Notes: generated from the sequence alone by a model not told the origin. Shown: positions 1-9,210, numbered from the stretch's first letter. The stretch is 64,000 nucleotides of DNA from Paenibacillus lignilyticus (GCF_017942085.1 NZ_JAGKSP010000010.1:158880-222879); one strand, 5' to 3'. A program made the numbers and translations.

Positions 1-2037
1 TTTAACGGATTTCGGACGTTTAACATCGTGCAGCCGATCTTTAAGGACGGACAAGTCACGGAGATCATTCTCTCCAGCACCGATATTACGAATTGGAAGC
101 AAGCGGAAGATGATCTGCGCGAGAGCGAAGAGCGTTACCGGACCATCGTGGAGAATTCGAACGATATCTTCATTACGTTCAATTGTGAGGGGACGATTCT
201 GTCGGTTAACGCGAAGCTGGCCCGGCTGCTGGACCTGAATATGGAGAGAATCGAAGGCAAACGGCTCACGGATTTGGTCCGCATCGGCAAAGAGGAAGAG
301 TGGGATCGGTATTTCCGCGAAGGGGTGGAGACGAAAGAGATGCAGCGCTTCGAGCTGGATCTTAACTTCGAGGGCCAATCCCCGCGGAGCTTCTCCGTTA
401 CGATTCTGCCTATGACCGTGAAGGGGAAGATACGGATCAAGGTCACCTTCCATGACTTGACCGACTGGAAGCTCAAACGCGAGGCCGATGGGGCGAACAA
501 AGCGAAGAGCCAGTTCCTGGCGCAGATGAGCCACGAGATTCGAACGCCGATCAATGCCATTCTGGGGCTTAATTATTTGCTGCAGAAGACGGAGCTCTCG
601 GACAGACAGAAGGACTATGTCAACAAATCGATTTTATCGACGAGAAGCTTGCTCAATATTATCGATGACATTCTTGATTTCTCCAAAATCGAAGCGAACA
701 AGATCGTGCTCGAGCAGATTGCTTTTGACCTGTACGAGGTGATTCATGATCTCTCCAATATCGTGGCGGTTAAGGCCTACGAGAAGGAGCTGAAGCTGCA
801 TTTTGCGATCAATCACCGGGTGCCGCAAATGCTGAGCGGCGATCCGCTTCGCTTGAAGCAAGTCCTGCTTAACCTCGTTAACAATGCCGTGAAGTTTACG
901 CACCAAGGGGAAGTAGCGGTTTCCATTGATTTTGTGAAAAGCAATGAGCATGATGTTACGCTTCATTTTGCAGTGAGCGATACCGGTATCGGCATCAGTT
1001 CGGAGCAGCAGAAGAAGCTGTTCCATAACTTCACGCAGGCGGACATGTCGACGACGCGGCGATATGGCGGGACGGGACTCGGACTTGTCATCAGTCAGAA
1101 ATTCGTCGAGCTGATGAACGGCAAGCTTGAGGTGGAAAGCACGCCGGGCGTAGGCAGCTGCTTCTCCTTCGTGGCTGAATTCAGAAGCACGGATGCACCG
1201 GTTATGCGGCAGGGGCTGGAGCTGGATATGAAGTTTCTGCGCGTGCTGCTCATTTGCGATAATTCGGAGATGCAGCAGGTGCTGCGCAACCAGCTGGAGC
1301 AGTTTAAGTTTATCGTCAGCCTGGCTGCGTCGGAGCAAGAAGCGATCTATACCCTATCGATGCATAACCGATATGACTTGATTATGGTGGATTGGAAGCT
1401 GCAGGCCGGAGATGCGGTGCTGCTCGCGGAGCGGATCAAACGAGATTTACCCGACAAATCGCAGTCTATTGTACTTACGAGCGCCTACCACGAGATGGAG
1501 CTGCAGAAGGGGGTGCCGTCCCCGGCGATCGAGAAGGTGTTCTTCTATCCCATTAGCCAGTCGCATCTGTTCGATGAAGTGATTTCGCTGATGAAGCCGC
1601 AAGCCGTTGGGAAGCCGCTCGAGACGGAAAATGCGGAGATTGCGGAGAAATATGCGCTGCTTCGCGGCGCTTCCGTGCTGCTGGTGGAGGATAATGCAAT
1701 CAATCAGCTCGTTGCGATGGAGCTGCTCAAGGGAATGGGCATGGTCATCGATGTCGTCGATAACGGCGAGGAAGCGGTGAACCGCGTGCGCGGCAAGCGA
1801 TACGATGTTATTTTGATGGATTTGCAGATGCCGATTATGGATGGATACGAATCTACAAGACTTATCCGGCAGATTGAGCATGCGAAGCAAACGCCGATTA
1901 TTGCGATGACCGCGGATGCGATGAAGGGCGTGCAGGAAGAAGTGCTTGAAGCGGGGATGGACTATTATTTGACCAAACCGTTTGATCCGGCTCTGATCTA
2001 TACGGTGCTGCTGCAATCTTTGCAGAAAATCGCTTAG
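1..2037 (+). CDS. Hybrid sensor histidine kinase/response regulator, 5' partial
   Basis: The open frame runs in from the window edge without a stop, so the true start lies upstream; the GTG at 28 is only the first internal candidate. Counting from that codon, the end of one PAS-like domain is followed by a second PAS domain (about residues 33-150). A HisKA domain follows with the phospho-acceptor in SHEIRTP (His near 169), then an HATPase with N box NLVNNAVKF, DTGIGI and GGTGLGL. Two receiver domains end the protein. The first (about 405-525) has a single acidic VDW site and looks divergent; the second has VLLVEDN and the phospho-acceptor Asp near 598 in LMDLQMP. No HPt domain is present. The visible part has no membrane segment; upstream sensory parts may be missing. 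A multistep phosphorelay role is inferred; its signal and partner are unknown. Confidence 0.9.
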   Translation, partial: FNGFRTFNIVQPIFKDGQVTEIILSSTDITNWKQAEDDLRESEERYRTIVENSNDIFITFNCEGTILSVNAKLARLLDLNMERIEGKRLTDLVRIGKEEEWDRYFREGVETKEMQRFELDLNFEGQSPRSFSVTILPMTVKGKIRIKVTFHDLTDWKLKREADGANKAKSQFLAQMSHEIRTPINAILGLNYLLQKTELSDRQKDYVNKSILSTRSLLNIIDDILDFSKIEANKIVLEQIAFDLYEVIHDLSNIVAVKAYEKELKLHFAINHRVPQMLSGDPLRLKQVLLNLVNNAVKFTHQGEVAVSIDFVKSNEHDVTLHFAVSDTGIGISSEQQKKLFHNFTQADMSTTRRYGGTGLGLVISQKFVELMNGKLEVESTPGVGSCFSFVAEFRSTDAPVMRQGLELDMKFLRVLLICDNSEMQQVLRNQLEQFKFIVSLAASEQEAIYTLSMHNRYDLIMVDWKLQAGDAVLLAERIKRDLPDKSQSIVLTSAYHEMELQKGVPSPAIEKVFFYPISQSHLFDEVISLMKPQAVGKPLETENAEIAEKYALLRGASVLLVEDNAINQLVAMELLKGMGMVIDVVDNGEEAVNRVRGKRYDVILMDLQMPIMDGYESTRLIRQIEHAKQTPIIAMTADAMKGVQEEVLEAGMDYYLTKPFDPALIYTVLLQSLQKIA

Positions 2038-2137
2038 CAGGGTGCAGAAACCGGGAATAATTCAGCACTACAGATGAGCTGCGGATGATATACTTTGTTG
2101 TATAGCCGGTCATTACACTGAGCGAGGTGAGTAAGGA

Positions 2138-3196
2138 ATGAATACAGCAAAGCCAGTAAACGCTTCCCGCTTAGAGCAGCCCTACTCGGAGCGGCAGCTT
2201 GGCCTGACGGAGCTTACGCCTTCTTATCGGGTTGACCTTCGCCCGCACAAAGATAAGGCATACGAGCGGTTTATCCGGGTGAATACGGTGAAGGATTGGT
2301 CGCAGCTGACCTGGGAGCGGGTAGGCAAACCTTACGAGGTGCGGACGATGTCGGAGGCCCGCAAGCAGTGGGAGCAGGAGCATGAGAAGGCGATGGATGC
2401 GAAGACGTCGTGGACGTATTTTAACAAAGCCTTTCATGAGTGGTTCGACAAGGATATCCCGAAAGAGATCAGCGGAGACCAATCTGCTTTTCTGAAGAGC
2501 CTCGCCACGTTCAAGCCATCGGAAATCCGTGCGGCTTTGGGCGATGTAGCCCGCATTCATCTATGGAATTATGTGCACCGCATTCAAGACGGCGTCTGGG
2601 ATCCGCGCGGTAAACGGTCCTTGTTTGAAGGACTGAATGTCACGCGTCCGCGCATTCTGTTTCTCGGAGCAGCGGAGGGGTATGAGGCGATGCAGCTTGC
2701 GGCGCTTTATCCGGGAGCCGAGGTAGTGTTGGTCGATTATGACGCATACTGCAAGACCGTTCGTCACGGCGAGTTTCCCGATTCGTATCCGTTTCTCGGG
2801 TCCAGCACTTCTACAGGCGGGGCGAAGGTGTACTATAAGCCTGACTTTAATATCGAATACGTAGTCGATGACGTACGTAATCTATCATTTGGCAAGACGT
2901 TTGATATCGTGCTTTCGGTCGGCTTGCTGGAGCATTTCCCGGATACCTACAAACCGGAGGTTGTCGATTGGCACCGCAGATTCCTCAAAGACGGCGGCTA
3001 TGCGATCTTCACCACACCGCGCAACCAATGGAAAAGCAGGCTGTTCTACGTCATTATGGCCGATATTATGAATCACACCTATCGCGAGCTGATGACGGTG
3101 GAGCAGATGGGACTCTATATTTATGAAAATGGCTTTGACATCATCCGCCATGGCTATATCAAGGCGCACAATGCGGTCATTGCCCAGGTGCGCTAA
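2138..3196 (+). CDS. Class I SAM-dependent methyltransferase
   Basis: A 352-residue protein with a Rossmann-type methyltransferase core in its second half. Motif I reads ILFLGAAEGYEA, followed by an acidic strand end VVLVDYDAY, and the post-motif region is DIVLSVGLLEHFPD, typical of methyltransferase families 11/12. The first 150 residues are charged, include a segment AFHEWFDKDIPKE, and are not recognised; they may bind the acceptor. GAGGTG lies upstream of the ATG. The gene sits alone between the kinase and the aldehyde dehydrogenase, with about 85 bp before the latter. The substrate is unknown. The LLEHFPD motif suggests a small-molecule or sugar acceptor rather than RNA, but that is inference. 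Confidence 0.75.
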   Translation: MNTAKPVNASRLEQPYSERQLGLTELTPSYRVDLRPHKDKAYERFIRVNTVKDWSQLTWERVGKPYEVRTMSEARKQWEQEHEKAMDAKTSWTYFNKAFHEWFDKDIPKEISGDQSAFLKSLATFKPSEIRAALGDVARIHLWNYVHRIQDGVWDPRGKRSLFEGLNVTRPRILFLGAAEGYEAMQLAALYPGAEVVLVDYDAYCKTVRHGEFPDSYPFLGSSTSTGGAKVYYKPDFNIEYVVDDVRNLSFGKTFDIVLSVGLLEHFPDTYKPEVVDWHRRFLKDGGYAIFTTPRNQWKSRLFYVIMADIMNHTYRELMTVEQMGLYIYENGFDIIRHGYIKAHNAVIAQVR

Positions 3197-3223
3197 GGCG
3201 CAAGCTTCTTCGGTACAGTTTCG

Positions 3224-3237
3224 TGTAAGCACTTACA
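3224..3237 (+). promoter_or_regulatory. Cre-like palindrome upstream of aldehyde dehydrogenase operon
   Basis: TGTAAG-CA-CTTACA is an inverted repeat of six-base arms, 46 bp before the aldehyde dehydrogenase start. It resembles the CcpA cre consensus except that the central CG is CA. It could be a carbon-catabolite site or the operator of an unrelated regulator; the sequence alone cannot decide. Confidence 0.35.
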
Positions 3238-3282
3238 ATCGGGGGCCGGCTTCGTCCGACTGACCGGGAGAGCAGGGATATC

Positions 3283-4656
3283 ATGGCTTCCTTTGAGCAA
3301 TTGTTGAAACGGCAGCAAGCCTGGTTTCAAACGGGCGAAAGCCGAGGGTATGCGTTTCGAATGGCGCAGCTGCGGAAATTGAAACAAGCCGTGGTGGAGC
3401 GTGAAGCTGCGATTATCACGGCGCTCCGCGCGGATTTAAATAAGAGCGAGCATGAAGCGTACACGCTGGAGATCGGTCCTTTCTACACCGAGATCAACTT
3501 TGCGATGAAACATCTGAAGAAATGGATGAAGCCGAAGCGGGTGAAGACGCCTTCCACGCATCTTGGCAGCCGGGGGTATGTGATGCCGGAGCCGCTCGGA
3601 TCATCGCTCATCATCGCCCCTTGGAATTATCCCTTTAACCTCACATTAGTTCCGCTGATCGGCGCTATCGCCGCAGGCAACACCGCTGTATTGAAACCCT
3701 CCGAGCTGTCACAGGCAACGACTTCGTTAATAGCAGCCATAGTCGCGGATAGCTTCAAGCCGGAGTATATTGCTGTTGTCGAAGGTGGGGTTGAGGCGAG
3801 CCGGGCTTTGCTGGAGCAGCCTTTCGATCATATATTCTTCACCGGCGGCGTTGAGGTCGGCAAGTCGGTGATGGCTGCGGCCGCGAAACATCTGACGCCT
3901 GTTACCTTGGAGCTCGGAGGCAAGTCGCCGTGCATCGTGCATCATGATGCGTCTATTGCGCTTGCGGCCAGACGGATTGCCTTCGGCAAGTTTCTCAATA
4001 GCGGGCAGACCTGCCTCGCGCCTGACTACTTGCTGGTGCATCACAGCGTGAAGGATGAACTGCTGGCCGCAATCCATCAATCGGTGACGGCATTCTATGG
4101 CGAAGCGCCTTTGGAGCACCCGGACTATGGCGCGATCGTCACTCGCCGCCACTATGATCGGCTTCGCGCGTTCCTTGCGGATGGCACGGCTGCGATCGGC
4201 GGCGGGACGGATGACAAGAAGCTTCGCATCGCCCCGACCTTACTTGAAGATGTGGCGTGGGATTCCCCCATTATGCAGGAAGAGATCTTCGGGCCGATCC
4301 TGCCGGTGTTCACTTATGATGACCCGCGCGAGGTGGTGGCGATTGTGAATGCGCGGCCCAAGCCGCTGGCGCTGTATATTTTCAGCAAGGATCAGGCGGT
4401 GCAGCAGCTGTTTACGGGCAACATTTCCTTCGGCGGCGGTTGTATTAACGATACGCTTCTGCATATCGGAACACCATATCTGCCATTTGGCGGGGTAGGC
4501 CATAGCGGAACAGGCAGCTATCACGGCGAGCAAAGCTTCCGTACGTTCTCGCATATGAAGAGCATGCTGAAGCAGACAACGGCGTTTGATTTTCCGTTCC
4601 GCTACCCGTCTGCCAAGAATGGGCTTAAGTTTATCCGTATGCTAATGAAGCCTTAG
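3283..4656 (+). CDS. Aldehyde dehydrogenase, class 3 type (YwdH-like)
   Basis: NAD(P)-dependent oxidation of aldehydes to carboxylic acids is the expected reaction. The 457-residue length and the absence of an N-terminal extension fit the class 3 family (YwdH/AldX type). PWNYPFNL and GNTAVLKPSE form the cofactor-binding region, FTGGVEVGK is the Rossmann turn, Glu210 lies in LELGGKSP and the catalytic Cys244 in GQTCLAPD. The 34-residue Glu-Cys spacing is as in the family. EEIFGPILPV is also present. Unlike several class 3 enzymes there is no hydrophobic C-terminal anchor, although the tail is basic. It is followed after about 20 bp by a PLP-fold enzyme, a lactone oxidase and an MFS transporter, so it probably belongs to the same transcript. 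The aldehyde is unknown. Confidence 0.9.
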   Translation: MASFEQLLKRQQAWFQTGESRGYAFRMAQLRKLKQAVVEREAAIITALRADLNKSEHEAYTLEIGPFYTEINFAMKHLKKWMKPKRVKTPSTHLGSRGYVMPEPLGSSLIIAPWNYPFNLTLVPLIGAIAAGNTAVLKPSELSQATTSLIAAIVADSFKPEYIAVVEGGVEASRALLEQPFDHIFFTGGVEVGKSVMAAAAKHLTPVTLELGGKSPCIVHHDASIALAARRIAFGKFLNSGQTCLAPDYLLVHHSVKDELLAAIHQSVTAFYGEAPLEHPDYGAIVTRRHYDRLRAFLADGTAAIGGGTDDKKLRIAPTLLEDVAWDSPIMQEEIFGPILPVFTYDDPREVVAIVNARPKPLALYIFSKDQAVQQLFTGNISFGGGCINDTLLHIGTPYLPFGGVGHSGTGSYHGEQSFRTFSHMKSMLKQTTAFDFPFRYPSAKNGLKFIRMLMKP

Positions 4657-4676
4657 GCGAAGAGGATGTGCAGACG

Positions 4677-5870
4677 ATGTCGGATACCTATGCTTATTAC
4701 AAGACGGTGTTTGAAGGCGTGCCGAAGCCGTTTGCATTCGTAGATTTGGATATGCTGGATCGCAACATCGCGGCGATTGCGAATGCGGCGGGAAGCAAGA
4801 AGGTGCGGATTGCGAGCAAATCGATCCGCTGCCTTGAGGTCATGAGGCGCATTCTGGCCAGCAGCCCGGTTTATCAAGGGATCATGTGCTACACCGCCGA
4901 TGAAGCGGCGATGCTCGTGCGCGAAGGCTTCGATGACCTGCTGCTCGGTTACCCGCAGTGGCAGCCGGATCGGATCGCCGAGCTGGTTAGGTCCATCGGC
5001 GAGGGGCGCTCGATTACGTTTATGGTCGACTGTGCCGAGCATGTGCGGCAGATTGAGCGCATCGCCGCAGAGCAGGGAGTCGTCGTGCCGCTATGTCTGG
5101 ATATCGATATGTCGGCCGATTATCCGGGATTGCATTTTGGCGTCTGGCGTTCGCCGTTATCGAGCTGGGAGCAAGCGTGCCCCGTTGCGGAGCTTATCGC
5201 CGCTTCGGCGTGGCTGAAACTGGACGGCATTATGGGCTACGAGGCGCAGGTTGCCGGTCTTGGCGATAATGTGGCAGGCAAGCAGTTGAAGAACAGCGTG
5301 ATCCGCTGGTTGAAGAAACGATCGATTGCCGAAGTCGCGAAGCGGCGCCGCGAAGTCGTGGAAGGCCTTGAAGCGATGGGGGCCGCGGAGCTTCGTTTCG
5401 TGAATGCCGGCGGAACCGGCAGCATGGACAGCTCGCGTCTTGAGGCGTGCGTGACCGAGATAACAGCAGGCTCGGGGTTCTATGCGCCTGGCTTGTTTGA
5501 CGCGTATACCGGGTTCCGATACGAGCCTGCGGCAGGGTTTGCGGTGGAAATTGTCCGCCGTCCGAGGCCCGATATCGTCACTTGTATGGGTGGCGGATAT
5601 ACAGCCTCCGGGGCCATAGGGATCGAGAAGCAGGCGCAGGTGTATTTGCCGGAAGGACTGGAGCTGTTTCCGCTAGAGGGAGCAGGCGAGGTGCAGACCC
5701 CTCTGCGCGTGAAGAACGGGCTGTCGCTGTCGCTCGGCGATCCGGTCTTCTTCCGCCATGCCAAAGCAGGCGAGCTGTGCGAGCGCTTCTTGCATCTGGT
5801 TGCGGTATCCAAGGGGCAAATCGTCGGTGAATATGCAACCTATCGCGGAATGGGGGCTTGTTTTCTATGA
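4677..5870 (+). CDS. PLP-dependent alanine racemase/D-threonine aldolase-fold enzyme
   Basis: A 397-residue protein of the alanine racemase N-terminal (fold III PLP) superfamily, the group annotated as amino acid deaminase/aldolase. The start region PFAFVDLDMLDRNI is typical, and the likely Schiff-base lysine is Lys48 in IASKSIR. LCLDIDMS and FVNAGGTGS form barrel strands, and VTCMGGGYTASG binds phosphate. The C-terminal FFRHAKAGELCERF matches the region that in D-threonine aldolases carries metal ligands. I chose the ATG at 4677, ten bases after AGAGGA; a GTG at 4668 is only two bases from it. The last codons overlap the next gene by ATGA, indicating translational coupling. Pairing with a sugar-lactone oxidase recurs in other bacteria but has no settled function to my knowledge. 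Substrate unknown. Confidence 0.75.
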   Translation: MSDTYAYYKTVFEGVPKPFAFVDLDMLDRNIAAIANAAGSKKVRIASKSIRCLEVMRRILASSPVYQGIMCYTADEAAMLVREGFDDLLLGYPQWQPDRIAELVRSIGEGRSITFMVDCAEHVRQIERIAAEQGVVVPLCLDIDMSADYPGLHFGVWRSPLSSWEQACPVAELIAASAWLKLDGIMGYEAQVAGLGDNVAGKQLKNSVIRWLKKRSIAEVAKRRREVVEGLEAMGAAELRFVNAGGTGSMDSSRLEACVTEITAGSGFYAPGLFDAYTGFRYEPAAGFAVEIVRRPRPDIVTCMGGGYTASGAIGIEKQAQVYLPEGLELFPLEGAGEVQTPLRVKNGLSLSLGDPVFFRHAKAGELCERFLHLVAVSKGQIVGEYATYRGMGACFL

Positions 5871-7195
5871 ATGGACATGCGGCAATGCGCGTAGCGTGGT
5901 CGAATTGGTCAGGCTCCGTACAGGCTACTCCGAGTATGGTTCTGTATCCCGAATCCATAGAAGAGGTCGTCGACATTGTACGGATGTGCAGGCGTGAGGG
6001 GAGGAAGCTCCGGGTTGTCGGAACGGGGCATTCGTTTACGCCAATTGCAGCTTCCGGTGACGTGCTTGTTTCCCTGGACCGGATGCAGGGGTTGGTTGAA
6101 GTCGATGCTGCGGCAGAGACCGCCACGGTCTGGGCCGGTACGAAGCTGAAGCTGCTGGGTGAGTTGCTGTTTCAGCAAGGCTTGGCGCAGGAGAACCTTG
6201 GCGATATCGACGTCCAATCGATCGCGGGCGCCATCAGCACCGGCACGCATGGCACGGGCCGGGAGTTCGGCAATATCGCGACGCAGGTAATTGGACTGAC
6301 GCTTGTAACCGGGGGCGGCGAGGTTGTCGAGTGTTCGCCGGAGTCCCATCCGGAGACGTTTCGGGGCATGCAAGTATCGGTGGGCGCACTCGGCGTGTTG
6401 GTGCAGGTGAAGCTGAGACTCCGCTCCGCATTCAAAATGCGCTACGAGAGCAGGCGGACGCAGCTGACGGCATGTTTGACACAGCTGCCAACACTTGCCG
6501 ACTCGCATCGTCACTTCGAGATGTATTGGTTCCCCTATGCCGAGTCGTGTCAGCTCAAAATCATGAATGAAACGACCGAGCCTGTCACACCGCGGCGGGT
6601 GGGCGATTATATCAGCGATGTGGTGCTGGAGAATGGCGTATTCGGTCTGCTGTCAGGCATGTGCCGACGGGTGCCGAAGCTGTGCAAACCTATAAGCCGG
6701 TTCTCTGCGGCGCAGTTTCCCCTGTTTAGCAAGGTGGCGTACAGCCATCGTCTGTTCGCGACGAAGCGGCTCGTGCGCTTCAATGAGATGGAATACAATC
6801 TGCCCGCGGAGGCGATGCCCGCTGTCATTGAAGAGATGCGCGCGGTGATGGAAGAAGAGCGGTTCGCGGTTCATTTTCCGATTGAGTGCCGTTATGCCAA
6901 AGGGGATGACATCTGGCTGAGCCCCGCGTATGGCCGGGATTCTGCCTATATTGCCGTACATATGTATAAAGGGATGCCGTACGGGGCTTATTTTGCGGCG
7001 ATGGAGAAGATCTTCCTGCGGCACGGGGGGCGGCCGCATTGGGGCAAAATGCACTCCCTTCGCGCCTCGCAGCTGCAGGAGCTGTATCCGATGTGGGACG
7101 CCTTCGTCCGTCTGCGGGAGCAGTATGATCCGGATGGCATTCTGCTGAATCCGTATTTGGAGAAGCTGTTCGGGGTTCCGGAGCTGTCGTTATGA
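5867..7195 (+). CDS. FAD-dependent D-arabinono-1,4-lactone oxidase-like protein
   Basis: An aldonolactone/alditol oxidase of the vanillyl-alcohol oxidase flavoprotein superfamily. The N-terminal FAD-binding PCMH domain contains GTGHSF, where His55 is the expected covalent FAD attachment residue. The second FAD region reads NLGDIDVQSIAGAISTGTHG. The C-terminal ALO domain carries the diagnostic HWGK in RPHWGKMH, followed by DPDGILLNPYLEKLFG. The ATG at 5867 overlaps the previous stop (ATGA), with a G-rich ribosome site ten bases upstream; an in-frame TTG at 5858 is less likely. The MFS gene follows with another ATGA overlap. Oxidation of a sugar lactone or polyol with hydrogen peroxide release is likely. 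No signal peptide is visible, so it should act in the cytoplasm. Confidence 0.88.
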   Translation: MNGHAAMRVAWSNWSGSVQATPSMVLYPESIEEVVDIVRMCRREGRKLRVVGTGHSFTPIAASGDVLVSLDRMQGLVEVDAAAETATVWAGTKLKLLGELLFQQGLAQENLGDIDVQSIAGAISTGTHGTGREFGNIATQVIGLTLVTGGGEVVECSPESHPETFRGMQVSVGALGVLVQVKLRLRSAFKMRYESRRTQLTACLTQLPTLADSHRHFEMYWFPYAESCQLKIMNETTEPVTPRRVGDYISDVVLENGVFGLLSGMCRRVPKLCKPISRFSAAQFPLFSKVAYSHRLFATKRLVRFNEMEYNLPAEAMPAVIEEMRAVMEEERFAVHFPIECRYAKGDDIWLSPAYGRDSAYIAVHMYKGMPYGAYFAAMEKIFLRHGGRPHWGKMHSLRASQLQELYPMWDAFVRLREQYDPDGILLNPYLEKLFGVPELSL

Positions 7196-8421
7196 TAGGG
7201 GATCATGGTTTGAATCGAGAGCAAGAGCAAGAGCAAGAGCAAGAGCAAGAGCAAGGGGCTTCGCGCTGGTCCGTTATCGCTGCTTATGCGGGCGTGGTAG
7301 CAGTCACGCAGCTGCTGTGGGTGACGTTTACGCCGATTACGACGGATGCTTCCGAACAGTGGGGGGTATCCGTAGATGCCGTTGGGTGGCTGTCGCTCGT
7401 TTTTCCGCTGGTCTATGTGCTGCTGTCGATTCCGTTTGGCTTCGCATCGGATCGCAGCTTCCGCGGCGCGCTCACTTGGGGAGCCGGACTTACCGTTGCC
7501 GGCGCGTTGCTCCGCGTCGTGCCCGGGTATGAATATGCGCTTGCCGGACAGTTCATCATCGCCGTCGGTCAGCCGCTTGTGCTCAATGCGGTGAACAAAA
7601 TGGCGGTGCTCTATGCGGCACCGCCAAAACGTCCAATTGCCATTGCAGCCGGCACGGCCAGCTTGTTTGTCGGCATCATGATCTCCAATGTGACGGTGCC
7701 TTTTCTGCTGGAATGGGGCGGAATGCCTGCCGTGCTGTGGACGCAGGCGCTTATTGGTGCAGCCGCTTGCCTCGCGCTGCTGGTAACTCTTCGCAAGCCT
7801 CCCCTGTACGAAGGGGCGACGGATGCAGAGCCCGCACCGGCGCTGCGCACCTTACGGGCGCTTTGGTCGCAGCAGTGGGTTCGATTATTCAGCTTGCTCC
7901 TGTTTGCGGGCTTCGGTATTTTCATTACGCTGGCGACATGGCTTGAAGTATTGGCGGATGCAATCGGCTATGATTCGGTGCAGGTCGGAACAGGCTTAGG
8001 ACTCATGACGGCGGCTGGGATTATCGGGGCGGCGGTATTGCCGGACTTCGCAATGCGCGGGAATCGTGCACGAAACGTGCTTGTGCTGTCACTCGCGGTT
8101 AGCGCGGTACTGCTCGTATTCCTTGCGGCAGGCATGCCTGCCTGGCTGTTTATGACGCTGCTGGCTTTAGCCGGTCTGCTGCTGCTGGCTGACTTGCCCA
8201 TTGTGCTTTCTTTTGCCGAAGCCAAAGCGGAGCCGCGCACTGCCGGGGCTATTACGGGGCTGCTGCTCTTGTTCGGCAATCTGGGCGGCATCGTGCTGTC
8301 CCTGCTTGTGCAGCTGCTGCTGGACGAACGCGTTCTGGCGATCGGCGCGCTCGCGGTCGTGACGGTCGTCATCGTACCCTTTGCCCTTCAATTTCCGGGG
8401 AAATCAAAACCACACAAATAA
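7192..8421 (+). CDS. MFS transporter, FLVCR/CynX-like
   Basis: A 409-residue membrane protein with about twelve hydrophobic segments. It is coupled to the lactone oxidase by an ATGA overlap, so it is probably the import or export step of the same pathway. After helix 4 the segment AVGQPLVLNAVNKMAVLY resembles the signature of the FLVCR-related branch of the major facilitator superfamily. The cytoplasmic N-terminus contains six consecutive Glu-Gln pairs encoded by a hexanucleotide repeat, described separately. The hydrophobic core starts near residue 28 (WSVIAAYAGVVAVTQLLW). Its 3' end overlaps the convergent DNA-binding gene by 18 bp. The transported compound is unknown; a sugar acid, amino acid or lactone would fit the neighbours. 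Confidence 0.8.
   Translation: MIGDHGLNREQEQEQEQEQEQGASRWSVIAAYAGVVAVTQLLWVTFTPITTDASEQWGVSVDAVGWLSLVFPLVYVLLSIPFGFASDRSFRGALTWGAGLTVAGALLRVVPGYEYALAGQFIIAVGQPLVLNAVNKMAVLYAAPPKRPIAIAAGTASLFVGIMISNVTVPFLLEWGGMPAVLWTQALIGAAACLALLVTLRKPPLYEGATDAEPAPALRTLRALWSQQWVRLFSLLLFAGFGIFITLATWLEVLADAIGYDSVQVGTGLGLMTAAGIIGAAVLPDFAMRGNRARNVLVLSLAVSAVLLVFLAAGMPAWLFMTLLALAGLLLLADLPIVLSFAEAKAEPRTAGAITGLLLLFGNLGGIVLSLLVQLLLDERVLAIGALAVVTVVIVPFALQFPGKSKPHK
7219..7254 (+). repeat. Six perfect GAGCAA hexanucleotide repeats in MFS N-terminus
   Basis: Six uninterrupted copies of GAGCAA encode an (EQ)6 stretch just before the first transmembrane helix. The unit is a multiple of three, so slippage would change linker length without shifting frame. 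Confidence 0.95.
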
Positions 8422-8997
8422 GGAGCGAAACAACCCGCGTTTGCGTGCAGGCGACGGGACAGCGACTGGCGATTCGATGGCTGCTGCGGTTTCGGCCGCG
8501 TATGAAGGTATGCTCAAGGGCGGGATCGGCTGCTTGGCAAATTCGATGGCTGCGCTCAGGTGATCAATCATCTTGCGCAGCTCCTCCAGCTCCGAGCGAT
8601 GCTGCAAAATTTGCGCAGCGACAACCTCGTCGGCTTTCTGTTCCAGCCTGCGCTCCACCTGTACCAAGCGGCAGTGAATCTCGGAGTCATACGTTTCCGA
8701 TGCTGCAGCTACTTGCTCGTTGTTGCCGAATAGCAGGGAATGCGATGCCTGTGCGGCTGAATTCAATGGCTGTTCCGGCTGCTGCTCGGGTTCCGGTAAC
8801 ACGATCATATCCATCGTTTCACCGCGTTCGAGCGATTCTTTGATATAAGCGAGCATCGACAGGTCACGGGACGAGAATACATAATGGCCGAATCGATCCT
8901 TTTGAAAATAATGAGGGAAGTGGGAAGCCCAGCGTTTGACCGTGGTTTGACTGACGTTCAACGACTCAGCCGCATCCTTGCTCTTGACTAGTTCCAA
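8404..8997 (-). CDS. MerR-type/RacA-like DNA-binding protein
   Basis: About 198 residues. An N-terminal MerR-like winged helix-turn-helix reads SKDAAESLNVSQTTVKRWASHF, cut here into SKDAAESLNVSQ and TTVKRWASHF, then FGHYVFSSRDL. Next come a Gln/Pro/Ala-rich linker, a heptad-rich coiled coil (VQVERRLEQKADEV, HRSELEELRKMIDHL) and a basic C-terminus ARKRGLFRSLF. This order resembles RacA, which anchors the sporulation chromosome to the cell pole. I chose TTG at 8997 because GGAGTG precedes it by eight bases; GTG at 9006 and a longer frame to 9069 are alternatives. The C-terminal basic-amphipathic tail may contact membrane or DivIVA, as in RacA, but that is inference. A 51-bp repeat array lies upstream. 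Confidence 0.65.
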   Translation of the reverse strand: MELVKSKDAAESLNVSQTTVKRWASHFPHYFQKDRFGHYVFSSRDLSMLAYIKESLERGETMDMIVLPEPEQQPEQPLNSAAQASHSLLFGNNEQVAAASETYDSEIHCRLVQVERRLEQKADEVVAAQILQHRSELEELRKMIDHLSAAIEFAKQPIPPLSIPSYAAETAAAIESPVAVPSPARKRGLFRSLFVWF

Positions 8998-9210
8998 TCC
9001 TATCACTCCGTTCGGGTGGAATGCATAGGTAATTCGCGGTTCGGAAACCACTCCCTGCAAGGGCGACAAAGGAAGTGCTCATTCGCTAAACAAAGTGGTT
9101 TTACGCGCCATCTCGCGCTTTCGCGGCGGTTGCCGTTCGTCAAGTTTCCCGTTGATTTCGGGCACTTTCGCAGGACGCGAGGCTCCGAGAGAAGGAGTCT
9201 GGGGGAGATC

